64,000 nucleotides of DNA, taken from NCBI RefSeq assembly GCF_030817275.1, contig NZ_JAUSZD010000002.1:4898001-4962000 (forward strand), written 5' to 3'. Made by a program: the position numbers and the translations under genes. This DNA comes from Paenibacillus sp. V4I7 (GTDB lineage: Bacteria > Bacillota > Bacilli > Paenibacillales > NBRC-103111). Below the pieces are notes generated by a model. That model was not told where the DNA came from and searched no databases. It saw only the letters and a list, made by a program, of their open reading frames with translations. Below, piece after piece: positions 27,341-35,382 of this stretch (position 1 is its first letter; each line of letters begins with the position of its first letter).

Positions 27341-27437
27341 ATATTACGATTTACTACCCATATACTCTCTATTGTTATTTGAAATCACTGATATTACAAT
27401 TAAAAAAAAGCCTTCATAATTTATATAACTAAATTCG
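27341..27437. promoter_or_regulatory. Diverged operator copy C between the giant gene and the AraC gene
   Basis: It shares TTTATATAACTAAATT with copy A and, on the minus strand, ATATCAGTGATTT with copy B (GTATCAGTCATTT). The lower motif is diverged (ATATTACGATTTA) and lies 90 bp away instead of 74. On the plus strand a sigma-A promoter for the AraC gene is visible: TTGTTA (27372) and TACAAT (27395) with 17-bp spacing. The upper motif sits just downstream of that start site, which would allow autoregulation. Confidence 0.55.
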
Positions 27438-27451
27438 ATAGGAGTGGTTCT

Positions 27452-28291
27452 ATGCCTATGTACCGTCACTTTTATTTGCCCAATTTCGCCGAGTTTAACT
27501 TTTTTTGCTTCCCGCATTCCGTCGGGAAGTACACACAGCCTGAAGAACATAATGTCCATCGCGAAGAAGGTGTAAGAGATTTCAGTTTGCACTTTATAGT
27601 AGGCGGTAAGGGATATATGGAATTGGATGATACTGTTTACACATTAAAACAAGGAGATGTCTTCCTTCATACTCCTTTTCAGAAAATGCGCTACTACCCA
27701 TCCGAAGATGACCGTTGGGAAATTTACTGGATGCAGTTTAACGGCAGTAAACTGCCTGACTATTTGCTGGAAGGCGGCTTTCACGAGTCGTCTGTATGGT
27801 TTATGAATGATATCGGAATGTTGGAACAAGCCTATCTCGACTTGCTTGAAGAAATTGAAGAGAATGACTTCTTGCGACCATCCAAAATATCCGCACTGAC
27901 CTATTCAGTACTGGTTGAATTTATGTGTAATGCCATTCCTTTTTCCAAAAAGAGGGGGGCACATAACGTGGATCGAATCATTCATCTCCTTCCGATTATG
28001 CAAGAAAAAGCACACCTCCCATTTACCCTGGATGAGTGGGCGGACAAAGTGAAACTAACGCCAAATTATTTCTGCAGTCTATTCAAAAAAATAACGAAAA
28101 TGACACCGATCGCCTATATCACAAAATGTAGAATCCAAAAGAGCAAAAAAATGCTGCTCAGCGACCCGCATATTCAAATCAAAGAAATCGCCATAGATTC
28201 CGGTTATCCCAGCGTAAGTTATTTCAACAAAATTTTTATGGAGATGGAAGGTGTTACTCCGAGCGATTTCCGAAATAATCATTTCAAGTAA
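27452..28291 (+). CDS. AraC-family regulator, probable local activator
   Basis: Transcription factor with an N-terminal cupin-like sensor (VRDFSLHFIVGGKGYMELDD then GDVFLHTPFQKMRYYP) and a C-terminal AraC domain (LDEWADKVKLTPNYFCSLFK then IKEIAIDSGYPSVSYFNKIF). The start at ATG 27452 follows AGGAG. It is divergent from the giant gene and sits between it and the importer; the shared operator sequence in front of these genes and GH29 makes it the best candidate for their regulator (inference). Confidence 0.88.
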   Translation: MPMYRHFYLPNFAEFNFFCFPHSVGKYTQPEEHNVHREEGVRDFSLHFIVGGKGYMELDDTVYTLKQGDVFLHTPFQKMRYYPSEDDRWEIYWMQFNGSKLPDYLLEGGFHESSVWFMNDIGMLEQAYLDLLEEIEENDFLRPSKISALTYSVLVEFMCNAIPFSKKRGAHNVDRIIHLLPIMQEKAHLPFTLDEWADKVKLTPNYFCSLFKKITKMTPIAYITKCRIQKSKKMLLSDPHIQIKEIAIDSGYPSVSYFNKIFMEMEGVTPSDFRNNHFK

Positions 28292-28300
28292 AAATGAGAA

Positions 28301-28335
28301 AACCGCTTAGTTTCCGTTATGGAGACTAAGCGGTT
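28301..28335. terminator. Bidirectional terminator between AraC and binding-protein genes
   Basis: A stem of AACCGCTTAGTTTCC / GGAGACTAAGCGGTT with one mismatch and a GTTAT loop, between convergent genes. Confidence 0.78.
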
Positions 28336-28356
28336 AGATGCAGCTTAACCAATTAT

Positions 28357-30030
28357 TTATTTCTTCTTTGTACTGTCCATCGCTTTTTGAGTAATTTCCA
28401 AATAACGATCTAATTTCAATTTATTAAAGCCTTCTATATAGGCATCCCAATCAGATGCAAACTTTTTGTTTCCGGTAATGAATTTAACCTTATTTTCATC
28501 TACATATTTATTGATATTTGTGAGAAGCATGGTGTATTCCTCGACAGCCGCCGGATCAATAAACATGTTGCCCGGGAACGATTCTTTTGGCTGGAATCCG
28601 TCATAAAGCTGGGTCGCCTTGAACAATCTCAGTTCATATCCCGCTTTCGCTTTGATATCTTGATCTGCTGCCCAAGACGCTCTGAAATCTTTCGTCTTAA
28701 CAAAAGGACCAACCTCGCTCCAAGCATTGTTATGCTTACGTGTTTCACCTAATGGAAGCACAATTGGCTTGTATTTTGCAGGTTTTCCGTTCAGATCGAG
28801 ATCGGAAGCGGTTCCTTCCGTCCAGTTAACGCCTTTTTCCCCATGGGTTGCCCGAATTGTACCCTCATCCGTCACCAAATAGTCGGCAAGCTTAATGGCA
28901 GCTATTTGTTGTTCTTTGTTTGCCTTATTCGATATTGCAAAGTTGGCGCCCCCAAGGTTTTTGCCCCCACCATACCCTGTCGTTTGAACACCGGACGGTC
29001 CTTTCAGTGGAGGAATTGCCTCATATTGCAGGTGAATCGGGTTATTGGGATCAAAGAAAACGTAGGGATGAAGCCCTATAGCGACGCCTGTTGTCGCGAT
29101 TCCATCCCGGTTGACAACCTGCTTATATGCAGGCCCGTTTTGCGAGAAGGCACCCGGATCGATCAAGCCTTCCGCGTAAAGCGAAGCTATATATTCAAGG
29201 CCGGCTTTAAACTCCGGCTTGTTTGCAGTAAATTCTGCTTTACCGTCTTTTGATATAAAATAACAAGGAGCATTGTTGCAATGTGTGCCAGAATCATCAT
29301 TAATAAAAGCGTTCATCAAAACACTGGCTACAGGGTTTCCGACAGCTCCGCTTAGAGGTATCTCATCCTTTTTCCCGTTGCCGTTCAAATCTGTCTCTTT
29401 AAAAGCTACGAGCATTTTCTTAAAATCTTCCGTTGTTTTCGGCATTTCCATTCCGACTTTTTTCAACCATTCCGTATTCACCCACATCTTGGAGCCGAAA
29501 CTGCAATGGTAGCATTCATTGATTGCCGGCAACCCGTAAATATTTCCGTCTGGTGCTGTAATACTTTTGTAATTAGGGATTTCTTCCATTCGTTTTTTAA
29601 TATTGGGTCCATACTTGTCAATGAGCTCGTTTAATGGAAGAAGTACGCCTTGTGATCCCAATTTCATCAGCTCCGAAGGGGTAATGACATCGGACCAGTT
29701 CAAAAGGAAAATGTCTGGATAATCCCCGCTCGTAAGAGCAAGCTGCCTCTTCTCTTTAGCCGTTTCATTCGAGTTAATCTGAATATTCAATTTTACATTC
29801 AGCTTTTCATTCATCTCTTGCGTGAATTTGTTCGTATTCATGTCCAGTTCTGGATCGCCGATCATAAAAGCCTTAAGTGCTACAGGACTTTTATTCGCAT
29901 TAGCGGAGGCTGACGGATTATTCGTGCTTCCAGCGTTGTTATTGCTGCCAGCGTTATTTGTTGAGCAGCCTGCCAACACCGTACCTGCAAGAAGTAGTAT
30001 ACTAAGTCCCCAAATCATTGTTTTTTTCAC
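28357..30030 (-). CDS. Sugar-binding lipoprotein of the third importer
   Basis: Substrate-binding lipoprotein of the LplA group (557 residues). The signal MKKTMIWGLSILLLAGTVLA is followed by GC, with Cys22 as the lipid anchor, then an Asn/Gly/Ser-rich spacer. It carries the motif DLNGNGKKDEIPLS seen in related proteins. The start is GTG at 30030, with AAGGAGGG six bases upstream. Two permease genes precede it in the same direction. The ligand is probably an oligosaccharide released by the giant protein and trimmed by GH29. Confidence 0.88.
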   Translation of the reverse strand: MKKTMIWGLSILLLAGTVLAGCSTNNAGSNNNAGSTNNPSASANANKSPVALKAFMIGDPELDMNTNKFTQEMNEKLNVKLNIQINSNETAKEKRQLALTSGDYPDIFLLNWSDVITPSELMKLGSQGVLLPLNELIDKYGPNIKKRMEEIPNYKSITAPDGNIYGLPAINECYHCSFGSKMWVNTEWLKKVGMEMPKTTEDFKKMLVAFKETDLNGNGKKDEIPLSGAVGNPVASVLMNAFINDDSGTHCNNAPCYFISKDGKAEFTANKPEFKAGLEYIASLYAEGLIDPGAFSQNGPAYKQVVNRDGIATTGVAIGLHPYVFFDPNNPIHLQYEAIPPLKGPSGVQTTGYGGGKNLGGANFAISNKANKEQQIAAIKLADYLVTDEGTIRATHGEKGVNWTEGTASDLDLNGKPAKYKPIVLPLGETRKHNNAWSEVGPFVKTKDFRASWAADQDIKAKAGYELRLFKATQLYDGFQPKESFPGNMFIDPAAVEEYTMLLTNINKYVDENKVKFITGNKKFASDWDAYIEGFNKLKLDRYLEITQKAMDSTKKK

Positions 30031-30142
30031 GTGTAGCCCTCCTTATTGATTTAAAAAACAGTTAAACTCAATTTATTAGCTAGCTCCACGATTAGCTGTT
30101 ATTAAAAATGCACTCACCTCCTTACGAATTCTCCCTGACGGA

Positions 30143-31036
30143 TCATCCCTTCAGCGAGCCAATCATGACCCCTTGTACAAAATGCTTCTGAACGAACGGA
30201 TACAGGATAAGAACCGGCAGGCTGGAGACGACGATCAAGGAATATTTCATAAGCTCCGCGAGTCCTTGCCTTCTGAGCGTTTCCGAAATATCTGTGGGAT
30301 TCTCAGAAGTATTGAGAAGCAATATATTTCGAAGAACCAGCTGCAACGGGTATAATTCAGAACTCTTTATATATAGCAATGCGTCAAAGTAAGCGTTCCA
30401 TTGTCCTACTGCAAAGAGCAGTACCATAACGGCAATAATAGGTTTGGAAAGAGGAAGAACAACACGAATCAGGAAACCCACGTCGCTGCATCCGTCCATT
30501 TCGGCTGCGTCAACCAATTCATCGGGAATCGTGTTTTGGAAAAATGTCCTTGCGATGATAATTTGAAAGACGCCTATTGCTTGCGGGAGGATAAGAGACC
30601 ATCTGGAATCGATGAGATGCAAGTTCTTCACAACTAAATATAAAGGTATTAATCCACCCCCGAACAGCATGGTGAAGGTTAGTATAAACATCAACACATT
30701 GCGTCCGTAGAAGGTCTTGCGCGAAAGCGGGTAAGCCATCATAATGGTCACCGTGAGAGAAACCAGCGTACCGATTGTTGCATATAACAATGAATTTCCG
30801 TACCCTACAAGGACTTGCGCATTTTTAAATACGGTCTCATAGCCAATAAGCGTAAAATCAACCGGATACAGCCACACCTTACCGGAAACCACCGCAAAGG
30901 GGCTGCTAAATGATGCACTAAGGATATAAATCAATGGGTAAAGGACAACCAACATACCTATTGTTAAACAAGCATAGATGACTGCAAGCAGCATCCTATC
31001 GCCGGGCGATTCTTTTATTGATCTCTTCGTCAGCAT
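30143..31036 (-). CDS. ABC sugar permease, LplC/YtcP type
   Basis: MalG-like CUT1 permease with six membrane segments and EAA loop VDAAEMDGCSDVGFLIRVVLP, ending VQGVMIGSLKG. ATG 31036 is preceded by GGGAGGGAGG. It lies 17 bp after the stop of the other permease, so the two are one transcription unit. Confidence 0.9.
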   Translation of the reverse strand: MLTKRSIKESPGDRMLLAVIYACLTIGMLVVLYPLIYILSASFSSPFAVVSGKVWLYPVDFTLIGYETVFKNAQVLVGYGNSLLYATIGTLVSLTVTIMMAYPLSRKTFYGRNVLMFILTFTMLFGGGLIPLYLVVKNLHLIDSRWSLILPQAIGVFQIIIARTFFQNTIPDELVDAAEMDGCSDVGFLIRVVLPLSKPIIAVMVLLFAVGQWNAYFDALLYIKSSELYPLQLVLRNILLLNTSENPTDISETLRRQGLAELMKYSLIVVSSLPVLILYPFVQKHFVQGVMIGSLKG

Positions 31037-31053
31037 GAATAAACCTCCCTCCC

Positions 31054-32010
31054 TTACCACAAGCTGTTATTAGTAATCCTATTGGCCAATGCATTAACAC
31101 TGATCAGAAGGATTAAATTGACTACGGAATTGAATAGACCTACGGCTGTTGCATAACTGATATTCGCATTAAGCAAACCGACTTTATATACATAAGTTGC
31201 GATGATTTCGGATGAATCCGCATTCATCGGATTTTGCATCAAATATATCTTTTCAAAACCGACTGACATCATATTGCCGAGACTAAGAATCAATAAAATA
31301 ATGGCTGTAGGAAATATCCCCGGAAGATCGATATGGATGATTTTCTTCCATCTCGATGCCCCGTCCATTTTGGCCGCCTCATAAAGCGTAGGGTCGATTC
31401 CTGCGAGTGCCGCAAGATAAATAATTGTGCCATAACCGACATTCTGCCATACATCCGACCAGACATAGAGGGACTTAAAATAAGCGGGATCTCCCATGAA
31501 GTTAATCTTTTCAAAACCAAAGGACTCCAAAATATTGTTAATAACACCTACTTGAGGGCTAAGCAGCAACGACATCATCGAAACAACGATAACCGTTGAA
31601 ATGAAATGAGGTGCGTACGTTACCAACTGCACGAACCTTTTGAAAAATGCACTGCCGACCTCATTTAATGCAAGCGCAAACAAAATTGGAAGCGGAAACC
31701 CGACAAGCAGACCATAAATGCTTATACCTAAAGTATTCTTTAAGATAAGCCAGAAGTAAGGGCCTTCAAAAAAATATTGAAAGTGCTTCAATCCGACCCA
31801 CGGGCTTCCAATAATTCCTTTTATAACGTTAAAATCCTTAAATGCCAATGTCGCCCCATACATCGGAACATATTTAAAAGTAATTAGTAGACTTAAGGGC
31901 AGCAAAATAAGTAAATAAAATTGCCAATGCCTCATTATTTTCTTATAGATCGTATTTCTCGATGTTGTCTTCTGCAGCTTTTTTGAATCACTGACTACCA
32001 TAGATTCCAA
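31054..32010 (-). CDS. ABC sugar permease, LplB type
   Basis: MalF-like CUT1 permease with motif VPMYGATLAFKDFNVIKGII and EAA loop YEAAKMDGASRWKKIIHIDL. The frame is open to 32079, but no ribosome site precedes the far ATG. GGGGGGAG lies seven bases before a TTG at 32010, which I take as the start; an ATG at 32001 is the alternative. First gene of the importer operon; promoter copy B is about 100 bp upstream. Confidence 0.88.
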   Translation of the reverse strand: MESMVVSDSKKLQKTTSRNTIYKKIMRHWQFYLLILLPLSLLITFKYVPMYGATLAFKDFNVIKGIIGSPWVGLKHFQYFFEGPYFWLILKNTLGISIYGLLVGFPLPILFALALNEVGSAFFKRFVQLVTYAPHFISTVIVVSMMSLLLSPQVGVINNILESFGFEKINFMGDPAYFKSLYVWSDVWQNVGYGTIIYLAALAGIDPTLYEAAKMDGASRWKKIIHIDLPGIFPTAIILLILSLGNMMSVGFEKIYLMQNPMNADSSEIIATYVYKVGLLNANISYATAVGLFNSVVNLILLISVNALANRITNNSLW

Positions 32011-32030
32011 AGATGTTCTCCCCCCTATAT

Positions 32031-32044
32031 AATAAGCGTTTTCA
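32031..32044. promoter_or_regulatory. Weak cre-like site in the importer leader
   Basis: AATAAGCGTTTTCA differs from the cre consensus in its first two bases. It lies between promoter copy B and the permease start, the same kind of place as the cre-like site before the giant gene. Confidence 0.35.
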
Positions 32045-32103
32045 AAATTCACAGCTGATTGCTTCTCTCCAAGAAACATTTGATCGCAAAATTCATTTAA
32101 TAC

Positions 32104-32192
32104 AAAATTACTTTATAACTATATTATAAATGACTGATACCACAATAAAAATAGAAGAGTTTTATTAACTATATAACTAAATTACGTTTATA
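32104..32192 (-). promoter_or_regulatory. Promoter/operator copy B (upstream of the importer)
   Basis: On the minus strand TTTTTA (-35, 32151-32146) and TATAAT (-10, 32128-32123) are 17 bp apart. AAATTAC occurs at 32105 and 32179, exactly 74 bp apart, in the forms AAAATTACTTTATA and TAAATTACGTTTATA. The -10 box is 18 bp from the lower motif and 56 bp from the upper, both the same as in copy A. Confidence 0.7.
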
Positions 32193-32300
32193 CTAATACT
32201 TCACAATAGGCAATTTGTCACCTATGAGACCACTTATGCAAAAAAAAACCACCTTCCTTTTGAACTTGAAGAGTGGGTAATTTTGGATGATATTATGGAA

Positions 32301-32346
32301 ACTGCCGGTCCTATGATAGGAATCTCCATATCATTGGACCGGCAGT
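32301..32346 (-). terminator. Terminator of the aldo/keto reductase gene
   Basis: The outer arms ACTGCCGGTCC / GGACCGGCAGT and inner arms ATGATA / TATCAT form a long hairpin 17 bp after the stop codon. Confidence 0.7.
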
Positions 32347-32362
32347 CAGCTTGCATATACGG

Positions 32363-33337
32363 TTATCGCAGAGGCGCAAAATCTTTTACCTTCTGTAAGC
32401 TGTTTTCGATGGCTTCCAGCATATCTGGCAGCAGCTTTACCTCCACTGCCTTTACGTTCTCTTCAATTTGTGACGGCCGGCTTGCTCCGATCAATGCAGA
32501 ACTCACGCCCGGCTGGCGAAGCACCCAAGCGAGCGCAAGCTGCGACAATGTTATACCCGCTTGTCCAGCTATGTTATCCAATTCTTGAACGCATTGCAGC
32601 ACTTCCTCGCGGAAATAGCTTTTGATTACGCCATTCACGGCATTGTTTGCCGCTCTGCTGTCTTGAGGGGGCTGTTGACCCGGCTTGTACTTTCCTGTCA
32701 ACACACCTTGCGCCAGCGGTGAAAACACAATTTGACCGATGCCCTCACGTTCGCTTAACGGCATAACCTCTCGTTCAATATAACGTTCAAACATGTTATA
32801 GATCGGTTGATTCGAAATAAAAGGGTGTAGGTTCAACCTCTTGGTTATTCCAACCGCATCCGCGATTTGTGCTGCGCTCCATTCACTTACGGCCGCATAC
32901 AGTATTTTACCTTGGCTAACAAGGTCATTTAATGCACGTAGTGTTTCTTCCAACGGCGTTTGATTATCATAGCGATGGCAAAAATAAACGTCGATATAAT
33001 CGGTGCCTAAACGTTTCAAGCTGGCATCGCATTGCTCCATGATATGCTTTCGGGATAAGCCTCTATCGTTCGGTCCCTCCCCCATCGCGAAAAACACTTT
33101 CGTAGACAGCACGTAGCTCGATCTGGAATACGGCTTCAGCGCAGCGCCAATCGCTTTCTCTCCTTCGCCTCTATTATACGCATTAGACGTATCAAAAAAG
33201 TTAATGCCGCTTTCGAATGCTTGACGAACGCATGCATCAGAAGCCTCTTGTTCCGCAACCGTTCCATAAGTTAACCAACTTCCAAGACCGATTTCACTAA
33301 CCTTGATACCGCTTGCACCTACACGTCTGTATTTCAT
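32363..33337 (-). CDS. Aldo/keto reductase
   Basis: NAD(P)H-dependent carbonyl reductase of the AKR fold, close to the voltage-channel beta-subunit-like group. The tetrad is visible: Asp49 and Tyr54 (FFDTSNAYNRGEG), Lys80 (VLSTKVFF) and His121 (DVYFCHRYD). The cofactor end reads SSALIGASRPSQIEENV. ATG 33337 follows GGAG by seven bases; a TTG two codons earlier is less likely. It stands alone with its own terminator. The substrate is unknown. Confidence 0.92.
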   Translation of the reverse strand: MKYRRVGASGIKVSEIGLGSWLTYGTVAEQEASDACVRQAFESGINFFDTSNAYNRGEGEKAIGAALKPYSRSSYVLSTKVFFAMGEGPNDRGLSRKHIMEQCDASLKRLGTDYIDVYFCHRYDNQTPLEETLRALNDLVSQGKILYAAVSEWSAAQIADAVGITKRLNLHPFISNQPIYNMFERYIEREVMPLSEREGIGQIVFSPLAQGVLTGKYKPGQQPPQDSRAANNAVNGVIKSYFREEVLQCVQELDNIAGQAGITLSQLALAWVLRQPGVSSALIGASRPSQIEENVKAVEVKLLPDMLEAIENSLQKVKDFAPLR

Positions 33338-33543
33338 TGCCAATCTCCTCTACTTATAAGTTAGGGTTATTATAAAACGTTGTTCCGAAATGTGGAAGTA
33401 CGCATTATTTTTTAATTAAGTAACCTTAACTATAGTATCTATGCTAAAATAATTCGAAGATTGCCGTTCGTATAAACCATGACTATCACATTTCAGCCCT
33501 GTTGTCTTCGAAACTATGTCCGATAGGATGATCCCCGGCTCGC

Positions 33544-33742
33544 TTATTCCCGTTTAGAATTCGAGTTACGGTATGCGGAGCGATATTGACTCGGAGTAGT
33601 GCCCATGTACTTTTTGAACCGCCGCACGACGGATTTCCTGCCACGCTCGGCCAATTGCAATATGCTGCTGCTGCTCACCGGATAAAGGGAAGATGTTTCT
33701 AATGATCTATTAAGTCCATAAATTCTTTCAATTCTTTCACAT
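33544..33742 (-). pseudogene. Remnant of an AraC-family regulator
   Basis: The frame ends VVRRFKKYMGTTPSQYRSAY, the last recognition helix and tail of an AraC DNA-binding domain. The sensor domain and first helix-turn-helix are missing or degraded. It lies directly behind a GH32 fragment, so both belong to one decayed locus. Confidence 0.6.
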
Positions 33743-33745
33743 TGA

Positions 33746-34105
33746 TCACTGCCAAATCGATTCAAGTTTCCAAATGTTCAATGAAAGCATTTCAACCTTT
33801 CCTCCACGGCAAAAAACATCAATCCCCGTACTCGCAGGGTCAGGATAGATATTGTTTGACATTACCGTACGCCCTTCATTTGCATAAATTTCAATGCATG
33901 AAGTATCAACAAAAATATGCAACGCCACCAATCCATGATCCGTTGTCTCGAGCGTGCACGTACGTACGCCTTCACTAATCGAATCTGAACGAGATCTATC
34001 AAACCGGAGTACCTTGGAGTTGACATCGTAGGATATAATGGTTTCTTCTCTACCATCTTCAGAACATTCAACCAACACATTTTCCAATTCGGCAATCCCC
34101 CCAAG
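33746..34105 (-). pseudogene. C-terminal fragment of a GH32 fructosidase (levanase/invertase)
   Basis: The frame reads LHIFVDTSCIEIYANEGRTV then MSNNIYPDPASTGIDVFCRG, the C-terminal beta-sandwich of GH32 enzymes that split sucrose or fructan. The whole catalytic propeller with its WMNDPNG and RDP motifs is missing. No ribosome site precedes the fragment. The gene was lost by deletion. Confidence 0.85.
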
Positions 34106-34141
34106 TAAAAAGAAAAGATTATCTAAAATTGTGTTTCTCGA

Positions 34142-34194
34142 AAACGTCTGATTTTCTCAGGTAAACGTTTTCTTTTTTCAGTTAAACGTTTTCT
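34142..34194. promoter_or_regulatory. Three AAACGT iterons at 21-bp spacing
   Basis: AAACGT starts at 34142, 34163 and 34184. The last two are AAACGTTTTCTTTT and the first is AAACGTCTGATTTT. The exact 21-bp period places all on one face of the helix. They lie about 100 bp before the AraC gene and just upstream of the GH32 fragment. They could bind the AraC protein or a LacI-type repressor of the lost sucrose gene. Confidence 0.6.
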
Positions 34195-34287
34195 TTTCCA
34201 AAAAACCAATGATATACTAATATTCAAGCATTGTCGTTGGCTTAAATTATTATTAATTTGTCAAATATTTTGGTTGGAGGTTCATAC

Positions 34288-35169
34288 TTGAACATACACA
34301 ATCTGTCGCCCTATTTACGAATTGCTATGGATAGCTATGTCTCATTTCCTTGGTATTTGGAGGAAAGGGTATTATTTGACTATGAGATCCTTTATCTCAA
34401 AGAAGGCAGATTAAAAGTTACTGTGGAGGATGAGGTTTACTTCGGAGAACCAGGCGACATCTTTTTCTTTCGCCCCAAACAAAGGCATTCGATTAGCAAA
34501 GTTGGAACAGATTTAGTTCGGCAACCCCATTTACATTTTGATTTGTTCTATCAAGAAGATAGTCCCGATGTTAAAGTTTCTTTTAAAAAATTTGAAAATA
34601 TGACGAACGATGAAATGAAGTGGTTCCGAAGCGACGAGATTGACAGATTAACTATTCATTTAGCTAGCCATATACGCTTACGGCATCATTTAGTTATCGA
34701 GAAAATACTTTTTGAAATTATAAGAGAATTTCAAATGAAGCTACCATTTTATGAATTGAATATGAAGGGATTATTTATTCAATTATTCACCGCATTATTA
34801 CGCGAAAACTATTGGAACAGAAATCCTCACTTACTCTCCAATATCAATGAGCTGGAGCAAGTCAGAATTTTCTTAAAGCATAACACTGGTCAAAAGGTAA
34901 CTTTAGATGAACTGGCCAAAATATCTGGAATCAGCAAGTACTATTTGATCACCCTGTTTAATCAAACATTTGGGATGAGTCCTATCCAATATCACCAATT
35001 AATGAGAATAGAAAAAGCAAGAGAGATGATCCAGTTTACTAATGAGCCTTTGAAACGAATTGCAGAACTTATCGGGTTTCCGGATATTCATTCTTTTAGT
35101 AAAGCATTCAAAAAAATAGAAGGCGTTAATCCTTCTTTTTATCGAAAAAAGAATATATCTAACTCATAA
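34288..35169 (+). CDS. AraC-family regulator
   Basis: Transcription factor with N-terminal cupin-like domain (FDYEILYLKEGRLKVTVEDE then GDIFFFRPKQRHSI) and C-terminal AraC domain (LDELAKISGISKYYLITLFN then IAELIGFPDIHSFSKAFKKI). GGAGG seven bases before a TTG at 34288 sets the start; the frame opens at another TTG, 34258, without a ribosome site. Its A/T-rich codon use differs from the reductase gene to the left. Divergent from the decayed GH32 locus, it may be the orphaned regulator of that locus. Confidence 0.86.
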   Translation: MNIHNLSPYLRIAMDSYVSFPWYLEERVLFDYEILYLKEGRLKVTVEDEVYFGEPGDIFFFRPKQRHSISKVGTDLVRQPHLHFDLFYQEDSPDVKVSFKKFENMTNDEMKWFRSDEIDRLTIHLASHIRLRHHLVIEKILFEIIREFQMKLPFYELNMKGLFIQLFTALLRENYWNRNPHLLSNINELEQVRIFLKHNTGQKVTLDELAKISGISKYYLITLFNQTFGMSPIQYHQLMRIEKAREMIQFTNEPLKRIAELIGFPDIHSFSKAFKKIEGVNPSFYRKKNISNS

Positions 35170-35242
35170 GAAAGAAATAACGACTTACAGATCCAGATTG
35201 CGGTAGTAAAATAAATCTATCCTTTCGTTCAATAACAAAAGG

Positions 35243-35269
35243 AGACCCACAGCAACGGGCTGAGGGTCT
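35243..35269 (+). terminator. Terminator of the AraC gene
   Basis: The stem AGACCC.CAGC / GCTG.GGGTCT with a short loop is followed by TGATTTTAT. The next 110 bp carry no gene; a minus-strand frame ending MVNRGIGEMTVWVRDSE may be a remnant. Confidence 0.75.
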
Positions 35270-35382
35270 TGATTTTATCTTTCGGCGTTTATTCCGAATC
35301 TCTCACCCAAACTGTCATCTCACCTATACCTCGGTTTACCATGTGAGTATACGTTATACGTATTTGGACGAAAAAAAATATC

